64,000 nucleotides of DNA from Chionis minor (Eukaryota > Chordata > Aves > Charadriiformes > Chionididae), in NCBI GenBank assembly GCA_013398295.1, contig VZSF01003002.1, positions 362,503-426,502 on the forward strand. The letters run 5' to 3'. The notes beneath the pieces are model-generated. The model worked only from the letters and a program-made list of their open reading frames with translations. It had not been told where the DNA came from and did not search any database. The position numbers were made by a program, and so were the translations under genes. Of this stretch, positions 23,010-35,319 are shown one piece after another; within the stretch, counting starts at the first letter, position 1, and the number at the start of each line of letters is the position of its first letter.

Positions 23010-26000
23010 TAGGATGGTATTTTCAAACTCCTCTTTGTTATAAGCGGCAAAAGCAGTCCCATGTTTGAGGATGCCGTCTGTTTCATAGTTCCTAACTATA
23101 GCAGGCTATAAACCAGCACCAGGTAGTGTAACAGATTCTGCCATTTTAGCCTTTGATCTCGTCTGTTCCTCATATTTTTGCAATCGTGGTTTTTCTCTTC
23201 CAAGATGTGTGATCTGGATGCACGGGGCCTTTTCGTCTCCTTCTTTTCAGTGACAGAAGCCAATTTCTATAAAGCCTCCATTTATCAGCTATTAGTATAC
23301 AGATGTCTTTCCCTCCCCGGTCCTTCTCCTGAGCAGTGGAGTGTGTATACAGTTGTGAGAGAAAAATGGAGCATGTCACTGGAATGCATCGTTCTCGCCT
23401 GAATAATTATAAATATCTAATACCAAACTATTAAAATGGTTCTTGCTTAAAATGAAAAGAAAAATCCTGACACTCGATCTGCAAATAATTGTATGCTGCT
23501 TAAACTGGCACTTCAGTAGTTTTTCTTTGTGATATATCCGAAGGAAGAGATGGATGCACTGTCAGAATTAAAAGCTCTCTCAGTACTTGGCCATATGTTT
23601 CTGCTTTGGTCCCCAGCCTGTTACACGGCTGAACAGAGGATAAAGGCTGGTCTAACAGAGCTTCATATCTAACGCAACCTCCAGGGGAGGCAGGGAAAAA
23701 GTGAATCTTTCCAGGGTGCCTTCTTACCAAAGAGGTGGCTTGGACTTGGATTCAGCCAAGTTTTGCAGCACCATGTCCTGGCCATCAAGCCTAATGATCC
23801 AGAGGCTCATTAACACGATCTGCAGGGGATGTACATCCATCAGCATTTGCACAGCAGAGACAAAGACAGTGAGAAACTGGAGCTTGTATATCTTTCTATG
23901 CCAGGCTCCAATAGGGAAGCAAACATCTCGATGAAGACTGGTTGCCAAGGGTTGGATTCTGGAAGTTTGCAACTAGGTTGATCTTGGCCTTTAAGATCAA
24001 AAGGGCCTTAATTCTGTTAGTATTTCAGGAAACCAGAAGCATAGTCAAGCTTTATAAAGTCTTCATAAACAAGCATTGTAAACTCTTGTTTTGCCTCACC
24101 AGTGGCCATTGACTGTACCCAAGTAACATTCTCAAAACACAGTTTACCCAGCACGTGTTAATTATCCGAGCAGGCCTCTGGATAGTCAGTTCATCAAAAC
24201 CCTCCTAGCCTCGTGTACACAGCAAGTCAGGCAAGGGTCAGCTGAGATACCACCAACTGCTGAAGAGGTTTCTTGTGGGGCAGGGAATAGGACGTCAACC
24301 TCCTGAAAAAGCCTTTCTGCTATAAAACTGACAGAGCTCTGGCAGTCCCTTCTGCCACATAAAATCTTACCAGCCCTCCCCTCCCAAAAAGGAAATGAAC
24401 AGAATTTAAGACACCAAATCCGAAAAAAGCTCAGCTCCGCAGAACTGAGTCTTAAAAAGAATAAATGCCAGAAACTCTATGAAATCCACCAGGGATTTTG
24501 CTATTGATTTTGCACTGCAGATGGTCAGATGTTGTGGTAATGTAAAACCTGTTGGTAGATTCATGGCGGGTGATTCAGCTCAAGCATTGTGGATTAACTT
24601 CACAGAATGCCACTTCTGACAGTTCAAAACCAGCACTTGCTAGCATCAGATCAGGAGGATGTGGCCCTGACTCCGTCTCCACAGAGATTTGAAATGCACT
24701 GGCAAAGCTGTAACTTCTTCAAAAGACAATAGCAGATAGTGCTTTAAAATAGTATCTGTTTATCTTTTATTCTTTTGTTTCTAATGGACTCCTTCTGAAT
24801 TTGAAAATAACTTCTCTACTTTTGTTCTGATTTCCCTGGTGGGAAGAAACTGAGAGATCTGAGCTATGTCAAGTCAGAAGAAATGTGTGCAAAGCTAAGA
24901 TGGTTCAGGAAGCAGTGTTTGATCACTAATGTTGCAACAGAGCCATCAAGAACTGGGCACATCACCCTTGCGGGAGCTCTGCCATCAGCTGCATGAGCCC
25001 AGGATCTCAGTGCGTTTTTTATAGAATTGGATGAGTGACAAATCAAGCAAAAGAACAACAAGTTACTTGGCCTCCAAATAATATTTAGATGTCCTAGTCT
25101 TCTGCAGTATGAAGCCAGGTTCTTAGTTTTCTGGGAAAAGATGGCTGAGCACTTTGTCCACGTAGTGACCACTAGCACAGATCAATAAGGTGGACAGTCA
25201 CAAATGTCACAATTCCATCCTTGCTCAGTAATATCTAATACCTTATAGGTGCTTACCTCCTCAAACTCTACGCAGCAAGAAAGTGTCTCTGTTTTTGCAA
25301 GTGACTCCTGCCCTAGTAATGCACCGGCCAGAACATTTCTACGTATTAGGAAGGAAGGGTTTTCCCCACCAAGAGCTGCTGCTTCAGAAGATGTTGGGTA
25401 AAAAGGGGCACCTGTTATCTTCGGGATGTGTCATAAAAAAATATAGTGGGTCTTGAGGGTCAGGAGGGCACCAGAAGGCAGCAAAGGCCTGGTCTGGAGA
25501 ATAACCGGAGGGAGAAATGGGATACCTTTAACAGGAGGGAATGGAAAGGCTGATCTACGCCCAGCTCCTCACAAATGACTCACGTGGGGTGTGGTCATGC
25601 TGGAACCTCGCGGGTTATTCTGCTATAGGCAGTAGCTCACGTTGCAATTTATCTACCCTTTAGCCGAGAAGAGAAGCAGCATAGATACGATCTGAAACTC
25701 AGTTCCATCCTAGCATGGTTAAAGGAAACAACTCTGTTGAGGATATTAGAGGGGAATTCCTCCACTGATGACAACATGAGAAAAACATTATCTTAATATT
25801 AATCTTATCTTCAAAAGCTTATGCTGCTATTTTTTGAAAACTGAGACTTGGACCATTTATCCAGCACAGCTATATGGGTTCAACTAGAAAATGTGGACTC
25901 TGACAAAATATTCCAGTCCTCCAAGAAATTTCGCCTTTACACATAAAGTTGACGTGTTTCACGTGAAGCCATTTTTGGAGGAATTCTAAACACGCTGGTA

Positions 26001-27875
26001 GTACAGTCACGCATTCAGTTCAACATTTTCAGTGAGGTGATTTCCACTGCACACAATTCAGTACAATCCCTTGAAAATTACCATCTCGCGGTCTGATGTG
26101 AAAAATTAAAACATCACATGTTTTCCATCTAACTGCAATAGAGAAAAAAAATGCCTATTTATGGCAGCAGTTTTCTATAAAAGCTATCTATCTACTCGAC
26201 AAAATAAGCCTGCTGACTTTTACTGGGCACATTCTCATCTGAGCTCTTTGTTGCGGTCAGACTACATTATTGCAAACAGCAACACAACTATGCTGTGCCC
26301 TACCAACCAAACAGCTGGGCCAGGCTTTGGTAACAGTTTCCCCCTTGTCAGATGTCTCCAGTGAAATTGGGCTCACAAGAGCTTACCTGAAGGGGAAACT
26401 GTTCCCACTGAGTGGTGTGGAGCCAAACTGGCTGCTGACGAATAGAATGTATTTCCTTCTTTTGATTGTTCTTGTTCCATTTAATTTCAAAATTAATTTC
26501 TTATCAGTGTTGCTTTTTGATAGAGGATGCCTAAACTTTCTTTTCTTGTCTTGTCACTCTCTACATCTTAGACATTTTTGACAGAGAAGAACAAAGAACT
26601 GAGTAATCTGGATCATAGCCATGGGGTTTGACTTCACTTTTGTACAGTCATATTAATTTCCTTTTTAGAATTTGTGATCTCCCATGATTTTTCTTATAGA
26701 GCTGCCAGAGATTTCCACCATTTGTCCGAAACGTTTCAAGACTTATCATTTGAAACTGCAGCACAGAACATTGTCTCCTGCCTCTGCTGTAGAGGAGTGG
26801 CAGCAGTAGCCATAGGCCTTGTCTATTCCAAGGAACAGCAGCCGTAGGTGTGAAAGCTTTCCCTGTAGCTTGAGGCATATAAAGAGGTTTTGGGTGGTAC
26901 CCCAAGCAAGCGTCAATCACTAAGCTTCTTGGCACGGCTGCACTAGATGAGGATCTCATCCGTCATCCCACGGGGGACAGATCTGAAGTGCTATCCAGTG
27001 CCCCTTCGTGTAATAGCTAAAGCTCCACTGGTTGCAAAAATGAAAACACATTTTCTCTTAGGCATACAAGTGTCTAGCTGCACTTTTTCTAATCCCCATG
27101 TAGCCATGGCAGCAGCAGCTGAAAAACCCCAGCTCAGTACCAATGATCGTCTTCCATAGTCGTGCAAGGCTCACACAGGCCACTTTACTGTTGGAGTAGG
27201 TTTTGCAGCCTGGGCTGGGCTCTCTGCTCCCCCAGAGGTAGCTGAGATGGGCATTTCAAAGCTCCTCCAGCACTGCGTACGGCTACCACATAGCGTGTTT
27301 GGAGCAGGTATGCGATGCCACCGCTGCCCAGGCGCTTCCCGCTGTGGGCGGCAGCCTGCTTTCCTCTCCAGAGCTCAGTCCCACAGCACCCATTTACAGC
27401 AGGATTGTGGAAGCAGGGAAATTAAAAATCGGCATGCTACAAACAAGCATTCACATGTATATGCAGTTGGCTGTAACGCTACTGATGCTGTGGTATCTTA
27501 ACAGTGTTGGTTGTGATTTCAAAAGTACAGTAACAGTCTAAAATAGACAGGGACATTAGTTTGCGGTATTAACACAAAACCCAAAACAGCAGTTCCACTG
27601 TCCTCTTGAGAAATACGTACTTCTACTCAAATAAAAAATCCCGCTGGATTCTCTAGAGTTTGTGAACTGGTCAGATCATCAATACTTTTAATAATAAAAA
27701 AGTCTAAAACACGTTCGATGCGAGGAAACTGAAGCTTTTAATCAAAGATGCTACCAGGAACTGGAGCTACTTTCTAGCATTTGCAGAAAAAAAGCAGTTC
27801 TTTAGCAGAGAAACCCACCGTTTCTTGTTCAAACGAAACCTAAAACCGACATGATTTCCAGCTGCAGCCCTCAGT
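23010..27875. other. unique non-coding DNA
   Basis: Apart from the candidate minus-strand exon at 23728-23819 I can support no feature here. Short splice-flanked segments on the minus strand near 25257 and 26387 have good donors (GAGGAG/GTAAGC and CTTCAG/GTAAGC). Their acceptors are only moderate and their possible exons are about 50-56 bases. Confidence 0.5.
23728..23819 (-). other. candidate exon, 92 bp, minus strand
   Basis: On the minus strand, an acceptor 'gtacatcccctgcag' precedes 92 bases ending in a donor (CTCTTTG, then GTAAGA). The frame from the first base is open for 30 codons plus two bases and mixes a hydrophobic start with a charged end. Without splicing the frame stops at a TAA that straddles the donor, which is what an exon end often looks like. 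Its phase does not fit directly to the 18578-18679 exon, so an exon between them would be needed, or one of the two is false. No homology is recognised. Confidence 0.22.
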
Positions 27876-27879
27876 GACA

Positions 27880-28460
27880 TCCCCACGACAGAGTAGGTCC
27901 CGTACCAGCGCCATGCCGGCTTCGGGCAGAGGCAGCAGACGCGCTTGATGCAAGCCTACCTTGAGTAGATGGGCTCACCACCTCCGAAGCCTGGAGAAGA
28001 GGTCCTCCGGCGGGCACGGGGCTCCGGGGAACCACTTGGTCGGGCTCTCACAGGTGCCAAGGCTCGGGCACAGCCAGCGCGCGTCTCCTCTCCTCCCAGA
28101 GCTTGTCATGAATGTCCCCAGCTGGGTCCCAGGGAGCCCAAACGCACCAACAACCCTCAGCTGCCGGCCCCGGCGCTCCCTTTGCAGGCTCCCAGGGGCT
28201 TCCCAACAACTTCTCCTTCTGCCGGGGAAGTTTCGGAAAGCCGCGGGCGCCGGAGCGGGCTCCGCTCCCTGCAGAAACTCGCCTGCCCCACCTAGAGGTG
28301 CACGGCAGGATGAGGAGGAGCCCCGCATCCCTTCCCCGCTCCTGCCGGGTGGGATTCTGCTGGCAAGCGGGAGGACAAGAAGGTTTTATCCTGTTTGCCT
28401 TGCAGAAGGGACACGGAGGAGGGGAAGGCTGCTGGGAAGCTCGCGGGAGCAGAAGGGACA
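27880..28460. promoter_or_regulatory. CpG island, possible leftward promoter
   Basis: Dense CpG and high GC over almost 600 bases, for example 'gccggccccggcgctcc' and 'ccgcgggcgccggagcggg', inside AT-rich surroundings. Such islands usually mark promoters. On the minus strand the lower edge ends in a good splice donor (ctactCAAG, then GTAGGC; exon end at 27960). A 117-codon minus frame (28328-27975) stops 15 bases before the donor. On the + strand a 220-codon frame (27961-28623) is also open but starts without an ATG. Open frames are expected in GC-rich DNA. A non-coding or 5'-untranslated first exon facing left is the most economical reading. Confidence 0.55.
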
Positions 28461-28469
28461 AGGGGGAAG

Positions 28470-30960
28470 TCTCAGGAACAAACTGGCGCAATTCAGCCAA
28501 TGTTGGTACGTCAAAAGCAAACTACTCTGCACAAATGCCTTGATTTTGAGGGAATTTGGGGTGACTCCTCTGAAGCCTGCCTCACTCTCCTACCCCTCAG
28601 CAGCAGGTTTGGGCAACCCGTGAGCTTCCCACAGGACTCCACCTGGGCAGGACGGCATGGGAGACCTCAGGAATCACTGGGTTGGGGAGCTGTGGCCAGG
28701 CCAGGGAGCTCCTTGTTGCTTTTAGCAACAGAAGGAATAATTTTGATGTTTTTCAAATTGAAAATGGAGTAGCCACCTTTCTGGACTCCTGATTCATTTC
28801 TTCCAAAGCAAAACAGAAATATTCTTGTACTGTTGAGCTTTCTAGAAGTTGTGAGTTCTGGCTGTCACCTAGCTCTGCTTGAGGGAATTGCCAGTATTTC
28901 TGCAAAGTCAGTGTTCCTTAAAATAAGAAAATGTGAAACAATCTACTCGGAGAGCATTATTTAACACCAAAGTGAAAATAAACGAAATATTAAAAAAACA
29001 ACACACCTGCAAGTGACTTGAGTGCAACTAGAGCATTTAACTCTGAGGTCACACTCAGAGAAACTCTGAGAAACATCTCAACATTACAACTATTTTTGTG
29101 AGCATCCAACACGTACTATGAAAAGCTGACAGTGCTTGGTCGATAAGTGGAAAATATTTCTCAAAGGAGACCTTTCAGCCTTGTTGGGATATAAGATTCA
29201 TAGAACCTGTATTCTGGTACGTGCTCTTGTAACTTCACAGCTGACCTGACAGTCACCATACTGTTGGGCAAATGTGTGAATGGAAAACAGGGGTGCATTT
29301 GTTCTTATCTAACACATACCAAACTCCATGTTATGTATCAACACTAAATTATAATTGGGCATTTTTTCATTTTATTAAGAAGGAAATTCAACTGAATGGT
29401 TCCAGTGGTCAAAGACTGACCCTGGGCTCACGGCAGGTTGCTTCCTTCTTACCTGCAGAGATGAAAAGGTTATTGCTGGTATCACAACAAAACAGACAAA
29501 ACATGGCTAAGCCTGGCTGACCTTCCAAAGGGGCTGCTTCTCTTAGCAGCAGGTGAATTGTTGCTGAACTTAGTTCCTTGCTGAGATGAGGTTATATGAG
29601 AGACGGGGATGAAGGCGGTAATAACTGAGCAGGGCGGGTTCACAGGAAATGATGGAATAAACTAGGAATGAGGTTGCCTCCCTACAACTCACAGGGTGCA
29701 TCCATTCCTGAGAAGAGCAAAAGGCAGCAGGACCATGAAGGACTGAAGAAATTGCGGACCAGAAGGCAGGAGAATAATAGTTTTTTAGCACTATTTCCTG
29801 TGGAAACAAGGCTCATGTGATGTTTGTGTTCCCTCCTAACAACTTTTGAACCTACTGGCCAACAAAGATATGTCCTCAGAAGTCCCTAACAATAATCAGC
29901 TGGCTAAAGATGGCCATCCCCAATTTGTTGCCCAGATATGGGGAACACACAATGTGAACACACTTTCTGAGGAAGCAACAAAACCATGCAGAGAGAGACC
30001 TCACATCTTCTGCAGTCACCCAAAAACTTCTTAGACCACAGAAGTCAGTCAACTCACAGGGCAAAAAATCTGTTGGAAATCAGGTTTCGTTAGTTCCAGT
30101 ACTTCTGGAGCAAGGTGTTTTTCTGAGGATGGTTTATCATCATGGGTCTGAGAGTCACCATAGGATATTATGTTTTATATCTTTAACCTAAATTAGGTTA
30201 TTTTTCATTCTGTTGTTTCTCCCAGTCTTCTAAGCAGAAGGCAAGCAGAAGCCACAACCAGAATGTGCTCTGAGCTCTTTAGCAGCTCAGCTGTCTCAGG
30301 CTATCTAGGCCATGCCTAGGGTAAAATCACAATGCAACACGCGTGGCCAAGGTCCTGCCTCTCAGTGAACACCTTGTGGTTTGATTTTGAAGTCCAGATC
30401 CTACTGACAGGTGGCCCAGAGGAGCTGCTTGGCAGTGATGCTGAGTGTCTACCCTGTGTAGCTGTGTGAAAAAAAAAGGAGCTCATCTTTTGCTGACCCA
30501 GTCACAGTGGAAAAGTAAGTATGAAATAAAAAGAAGAGTCACCTCTGTCAAAGGGCCTCTAAAATGAGAGCGTTTTTTTAAGTTGTCACATTGATGCCTG
30601 GTGTCAGGTATCAGGCTGAAAGGATTAACTCCCCCTTTCAGCTCCTATGACATCCACGTGTGTCCATCTACTGTCTCTGACACATCTGAAAGTCCTACCC
30701 TAAGCACCCAGCCAGAACGAGGGGAGTTGGAAGCATCAGTGCCAAAATAAGTACATTTCCTTCCACAAGGAAGGAAAGGAGGGTTGGGTTGTGATAACGT
30801 ATCAACTCAGCCATCTGGACTCGTGCAGCTTCTTACAGCTTACCTTTTCTATCAGAATGGAGGGCTCTGTAGCACATGGATATCTTTTGTCAGGTATCAT
30901 CCTTCCACCCTACCTTCAGTCATGTCAGAGGCAGCACAAGGGCAGAGTATGTCACTGTCA
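28470..30960. other. unique non-coding DNA
   Basis: No gene or transposon is recognised. An imperfect small hairpin (CTCTGAG, loop, CTCAGAG) lies at 29041-29060. A short + strand segment (30461-30514) is bounded by an acceptor-like 'taccctgtgtag' and a strong donor (GTAAGTATG), but is only 54 bases and open in two frames. Confidence 0.55.
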
Positions 30961-30968
30961 TATTCCTT

Positions 30969-31162
30969 AGAATCATAGAATCATAAAATGCTCAGAGTTG
31001 GAAAGGACCTTAAAGATCACCTGGTTCCAGTCCCCCTGCTGTGGGCAAGGACACCTCCCACTAGACCAGGTTGCTCAAAGCCCCATCCAACCTGGCCTTG
31101 AACACTTCCAGGGATGGAGCATCCGCAGCTTCTCTGGGCAAACTGCCTCACCACCCTCACAG
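30969..31162 (-). mobile_element. CR1 fragment (3' end only)
   Basis: An inverted copy starting with two tail octamers (agaatcatagaatcataaaatg), followed by the 3' untranslated region ('ccttaaagatcacctgg', 'aacacttccagggatgg'). It ends after the 'ctcaccaccctcacagg' motif. It is about 190 bases long with no coding part. Confidence 0.93.
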
Positions 31163-31169
31163 GTTTATC

Positions 31170-32550
31170 CAAGGGGCCTGTGTCTTCCCTCAAGTCATAG
31201 GAGAGGTAGGGGGACATGAAAAGTGCCTGCACTACATGTCTAAAACAGGCAGTGGGTTTGCCTTGTGTGCATTCTTGCTGCTGTCATCAACTAAGTAAGG
31301 CTGACAGGACTCTCTCCCTTTTGCATTTTGCATCCTCTCTGCAGGGGCTGATATTCCCCTGCCCCACCGCAGTGCAGGACACTTCTGTCCAGAGATTGTG
31401 ATACAAGGAGGAGAAAGAGAGAGAATTATGAGACACTTGGCCCTTGAGATCCTTTCTCCTGTTGTGGTAGAAAATCATCTGCTTTATACCTAAAGCTGAG
31501 CCATCTAAAGACTTTTTTTGTATTCCAGAAGTTTTGATGTTCATCTTGTTGAAAAACTAAAGGCTAAGAGAGAAAAATACTGTAAAAAGGAAAAGTAAAA
31601 TAATTGAACAGAACATCCTAGGAATGAAAAGGCAGCACTTCCAGGGGTGTGCTTGATAAAGGGCCCCTTCTCCAGACCTCACATTTATTTCCTAAAACAT
31701 AGAATTGCAAGCACACACTTGCAAAGGGCTTCCATCTTCAATTAGTATCCTACCTGCTTCAAAGGCTGGACTCGCCAATGTTAAATTGACAACTACATGT
31801 GAGTGTGCTCATCCAGGGCTTCTAACCCTCTTCCTTTCCTTCATAATCCACCCAGTCCCTTCAGTCAGGTTTGTAGCAACACCTACCACCACCCTCAGCC
31901 CTTCTCCTCCAACACTTTCTATCTCCGTGTGGTTGGCAAATAGGTTCTACCCTTCACTGGTTCTCTTCTGTCCATGAACCACAGCACTCCCTTTCATATG
32001 CTGCATTTTTTTATTAGGTCTGAGAAGACACATGTGGGTGCTGGCTTGTGTAGAGACTAGGCTGAAATAGGTTTCCTACAGTCAGAAAAGTTTGGTTTAG
32101 TTCAAACAGTATCTCTCAGAGATTCTTCAAATTTTCCTGACTCACTTCTCCAGTTGACTCATTACAAGCCCCCAACCTCACAGATATCTGGGAACTGAAG
32201 CTGATTACCAATAGTCACAAAATCCAGTGTAGCATTTGGACAAACATCAACTTCAAAAAGTTCAAAAACATTAGGCAGGCCATTCCAGGCTAGCTCGTTT
32301 AAATATTTTTCTAATTTTCAGAATTATGTCTTTCTACACGGAAGGCAGCATCTGAAAATTACGAAGCAATTAGCTTAGCTTGAACACCAACAGTAACCAT
32401 GCTCTTGTGTTTGTAATAAATATTTGAAATAATTAACAATGTATTTCTGTGCCATCTAGAATGCATGTAATTAACAAATGTATTAATCATGACAACTTTC
32501 CTAGAAGAAAGACGGCATGCCAACTACTGTAGAAGTACTTAAACCAAAAC
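31170..32550. other. unique non-coding DNA between two CR1 copies
   Basis: Nothing recognised. Short frames only. Confidence 0.6.
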
Positions 32551-32555
32551 CAAAT

Positions 32556-33160
32556 TAATCATAGAATCATAGAATGGTTTGGGTTGGAAGCGTCCTTAAA
32601 GATCATCTAGTTCTAACCCCCTTGCCATCAGCAGAGACACCTCCCATTAGACCTGGTTGCTCAAAGCCCCATCCAACCTGGCCTTGAACACTTCCAGGGA
32701 TGGGGCATCCACAACTTCCCTGGGCAACCTGTTCCAGTACCTCACCAGTAAGAAGTGAAAAATTTCTTCCTGAGATGTAATCTAATTCTATCCTCTTCCA
32801 GTTTGAAGCCATTACCCCTTGTCCCGTCACTATTTGCCCTTGTAAAAAGTCCCTCCCCACCTTTCCTGTAGGCCCTGTTTAAGTACTGGAAGGCTGCTAT
32901 AAGGTCTCCCCAGAGCCTTCTCTTCTCCAGGCTTAACAAACCCAGCCTTCTCTCAGCCTGTCCTCATAGCAGAGGTGCGCTAATTCTCTAATCATCTTCA
33001 TGGCCTTTGTCTGGACCCACTCCAAGAGGTCCATGTCTTTCTTATGTTGGGGTCTCCAGAGCTGGCTGTAGTACTCCAGATGGGGGCTCATGGGAGCAGA
33101 GTAGATGGCTGGAATCCCTTCCCTCACCATGCTGGCCACACTTCTTTTGATGCAGCCCAA
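32556..33160 (-). mobile_element. CR1 fragment with remnant of reverse transcriptase
   Basis: An inverted copy: tail 'aatcatagaatcatagaatgg', 3' untranslated region, then polymerase C-terminal coding sequence on the minus strand. A 75-codon minus frame (33160-32933) holds the motif region around LEYYSQLW, also found in the 53263 copy. A 65-codon frame (32939-32742) holds the last part, containing [20 protein letters not shown]. The frame is broken between them. The 5' truncation point is near 33160. Confidence 0.95.
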
Positions 33161-33164
33161 ATTA

Positions 33165-35005
33165 AACTACCCTTTCCCCTGTTGCTCAGGGAGAACACTT
33201 TATATGTTGTGTGACATTTTCTTTACAGTCTTTGAAAAACTCGGGCAGGCTTTGGAGAACACAGAAGGATGGATACAAGCACAACGCTTTCTCAAATGTC
33301 CAAAAAGCCAAGAGAAGAGAGAGAGCAAGCTACGAAAGAGTTAATCTGAAGGGCCAGAAACAAATGGAGTTGACAACAGGGCACTTGAGATACACTGTTG
33401 TAGGAGTTTGTATTAAAAGTACTCTTAAGAGTCCTCTTCCTGCGTTACAAATGTTTCTTGGAGTTTTGCTATGGATTTAATAAAACGATTGCATGCCAGA
33501 ACAGTCAGTAGCTCAAGCTCTTTTGAGCTAGACTTTGGATATAAAATTTTAAACCAGGGATATTTGCTGTGTCAAACTGTATTCCAATCTGGATTTGTAG
33601 CTTCATTCTCCATGCTTTGTTTGAATGTATTGTTTTGCATTGTAATTTTCCCCTTTTTCATGCATGTTGTCCTTTTCTATGTGTTGACATCTCTGTACTT
33701 ACTGTTGTAAAATTATTTGCTTTACCAAAGTCTTTCCATATAGTTTCATGTAGTTTTATTCCTTGATGTATACTCTCTAGAAAAGACATTTGTCAAACAG
33801 TTGGTTTCTTTTTCTTCCCACATTCATATTTCTAAAACTTTGTCGCATTTTGTGAGGTTTCATTATTTGGGGAGGAGAGAGAACTATGCACATTTAAGAA
33901 CATTAATCTCTGATGCTTCTGGATTTGTTATTTGCTGTTCTAAAATTTTGCAGTACTATGAAAGATTTCTTCCATATCCATCTTTGATGATTTTGCCTAT
34001 CTTACTTCGTTTCAGAACTTCTCTGCTGAAATAATCCAACACAGAAGACGCCAATGTCAGACAGTTTCTTTATCACCCTAACCTTTAGGATAGCCCTTAG
34101 GATATGTATATAATCGATATAAGTTATGCATACTTACATACATGATGATGTTCTGTCCCAAATCAAGAAGACAATGTGAGCTGACCTTGTATTTTCTTTG
34201 TCTTTTGAAAACAGTCCAACTTTATCAGTAAGTCTTTGGTATCAAATTGTTGGAGACAATAACAGTTCTGAAAAGTCAGACTACAAGTTCCTCAGTCACA
34301 GAAGAAAGGGAGCAATTTTGCCTTTGCTAACATTTAGTAATGTCTTTCATTAGAAAACCTTAACATTACCCAGATTTTCACTTAGGGATTTACATTTTGG
34401 AGAAAGGAAAATTTGTAGTTTGTTTTTTGCTACTATCCACACCAATCTGAGAGAAGTATGAGTCTCTGAATATTGCTATTTGCATTTTCACAATGAAAAG
34501 TGAGTTATTCAGTTCCACAAACTTTCCTCCTGCAGTGAATGTGCTCCAACACTGCAGATTTTTTTCCCCCTGTAATTGTTTCTTGTTAGTGTTATTGGCA
34601 TTGTAGTGCTGATAGGAAAGGAAATCTTCCTCCTGTGCTTTTAATGGCCCATCTCTGGTGCACAGGAAGAATACAAGAGCTAGGAAGAAACATGAATGTG
34701 AGTGGAAGGAGGAGAGAAGAGAAGGAAAGGAAGAAAGGAAGGCACAGGGCAATGGTTACCTTGGAGGGAACAAAGAAGATAAGGGGACAATGGCTGGATA
34801 GAAGGATGGGAGCATTAACATAAAAGGAGAAGAAAGTGATGAGAATTAGCAAGAAGAACAGGATGACGGAAAACTTGTAGAGGCAGAGAGGGAGAGAGAA
34901 AACTGGAAATGACCAAAGGTCAATATTTTTCAGTTTTTTTTCTTTTGAGATCTAAAATTAAAATTTGCAAGCTCTTGAGTCCATACGTGTATCCGTGGCT
35001 GGACA
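33165..35005. other. unique AT-rich DNA with a purine-rich tract
   Basis: No gene is recognised. From about 34694 to 34742 the + strand is almost pure A and G (aggag, gaaag, aagg units), and GA-rich pieces continue to 34910. Such polypurine tracts can form triplex DNA and can act as pyrimidine tracts on the minus strand. Confidence 0.55.
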
Positions 35006-35010
35006 CCTAG

Positions 35011-35313
35011 GTCCAGCAGTAAATCAGCTTCTGTGTGGAAAGATTTGACACGCAGCCTTCTCCTGCCTGGGAAGTGGTTAATACCTGATGCTTCAGACAC
35101 AGCTCAAAGAACTCAATATTATGGCATGAAATTTCCAAGTACAAGGTATTTTCCTCGGTTTTCATTGACATCAGCTGGCCTCTCACCTTCAAGAAGGCAG
35201 AAAGGACAGCTGGCATTATCCACATTTCTCTCTGCTCACCAATGGGTCTGTCTTTTCAGCATCTGTACATTTCTGCTCATGCTCATCATCTTTTGGCCAC
35301 TATTCCCACGACA
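35011..35313 (-). repeat. unclassified dispersed repeat, copy A
   Basis: This 303-base unit recurs in the same orientation at 41284-41613. I count about 25 differences by eye, so roughly 92% identity, plus a net 27-base difference in length (26 bases missing near 35056 and one base near 35047). Similarity begins and ends sharply with no target duplication that I can see. On the minus strand both copies keep the same open frame (72 codons here) because the length difference is a multiple of three. It is not CR1. The ends do not look like a TG...CA LTR, so the family is unknown to me. The strand given is that of the shared frame. Confidence 0.8.
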
Positions 35314-35319
35314 GATTGC

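Noticed and set aside
27961..28623. 220-codon + strand frame in the 28 kb CpG island
   Set aside because: No ATG at its start, overlapping frames on both strands, and GC-rich DNA lacks stops by composition.
30461..30514. 54-bp + strand segment before a strong donor (GTAAGTATG)
   Set aside because: Weak acceptor, very short, open in two frames; not distinguishable from chance.
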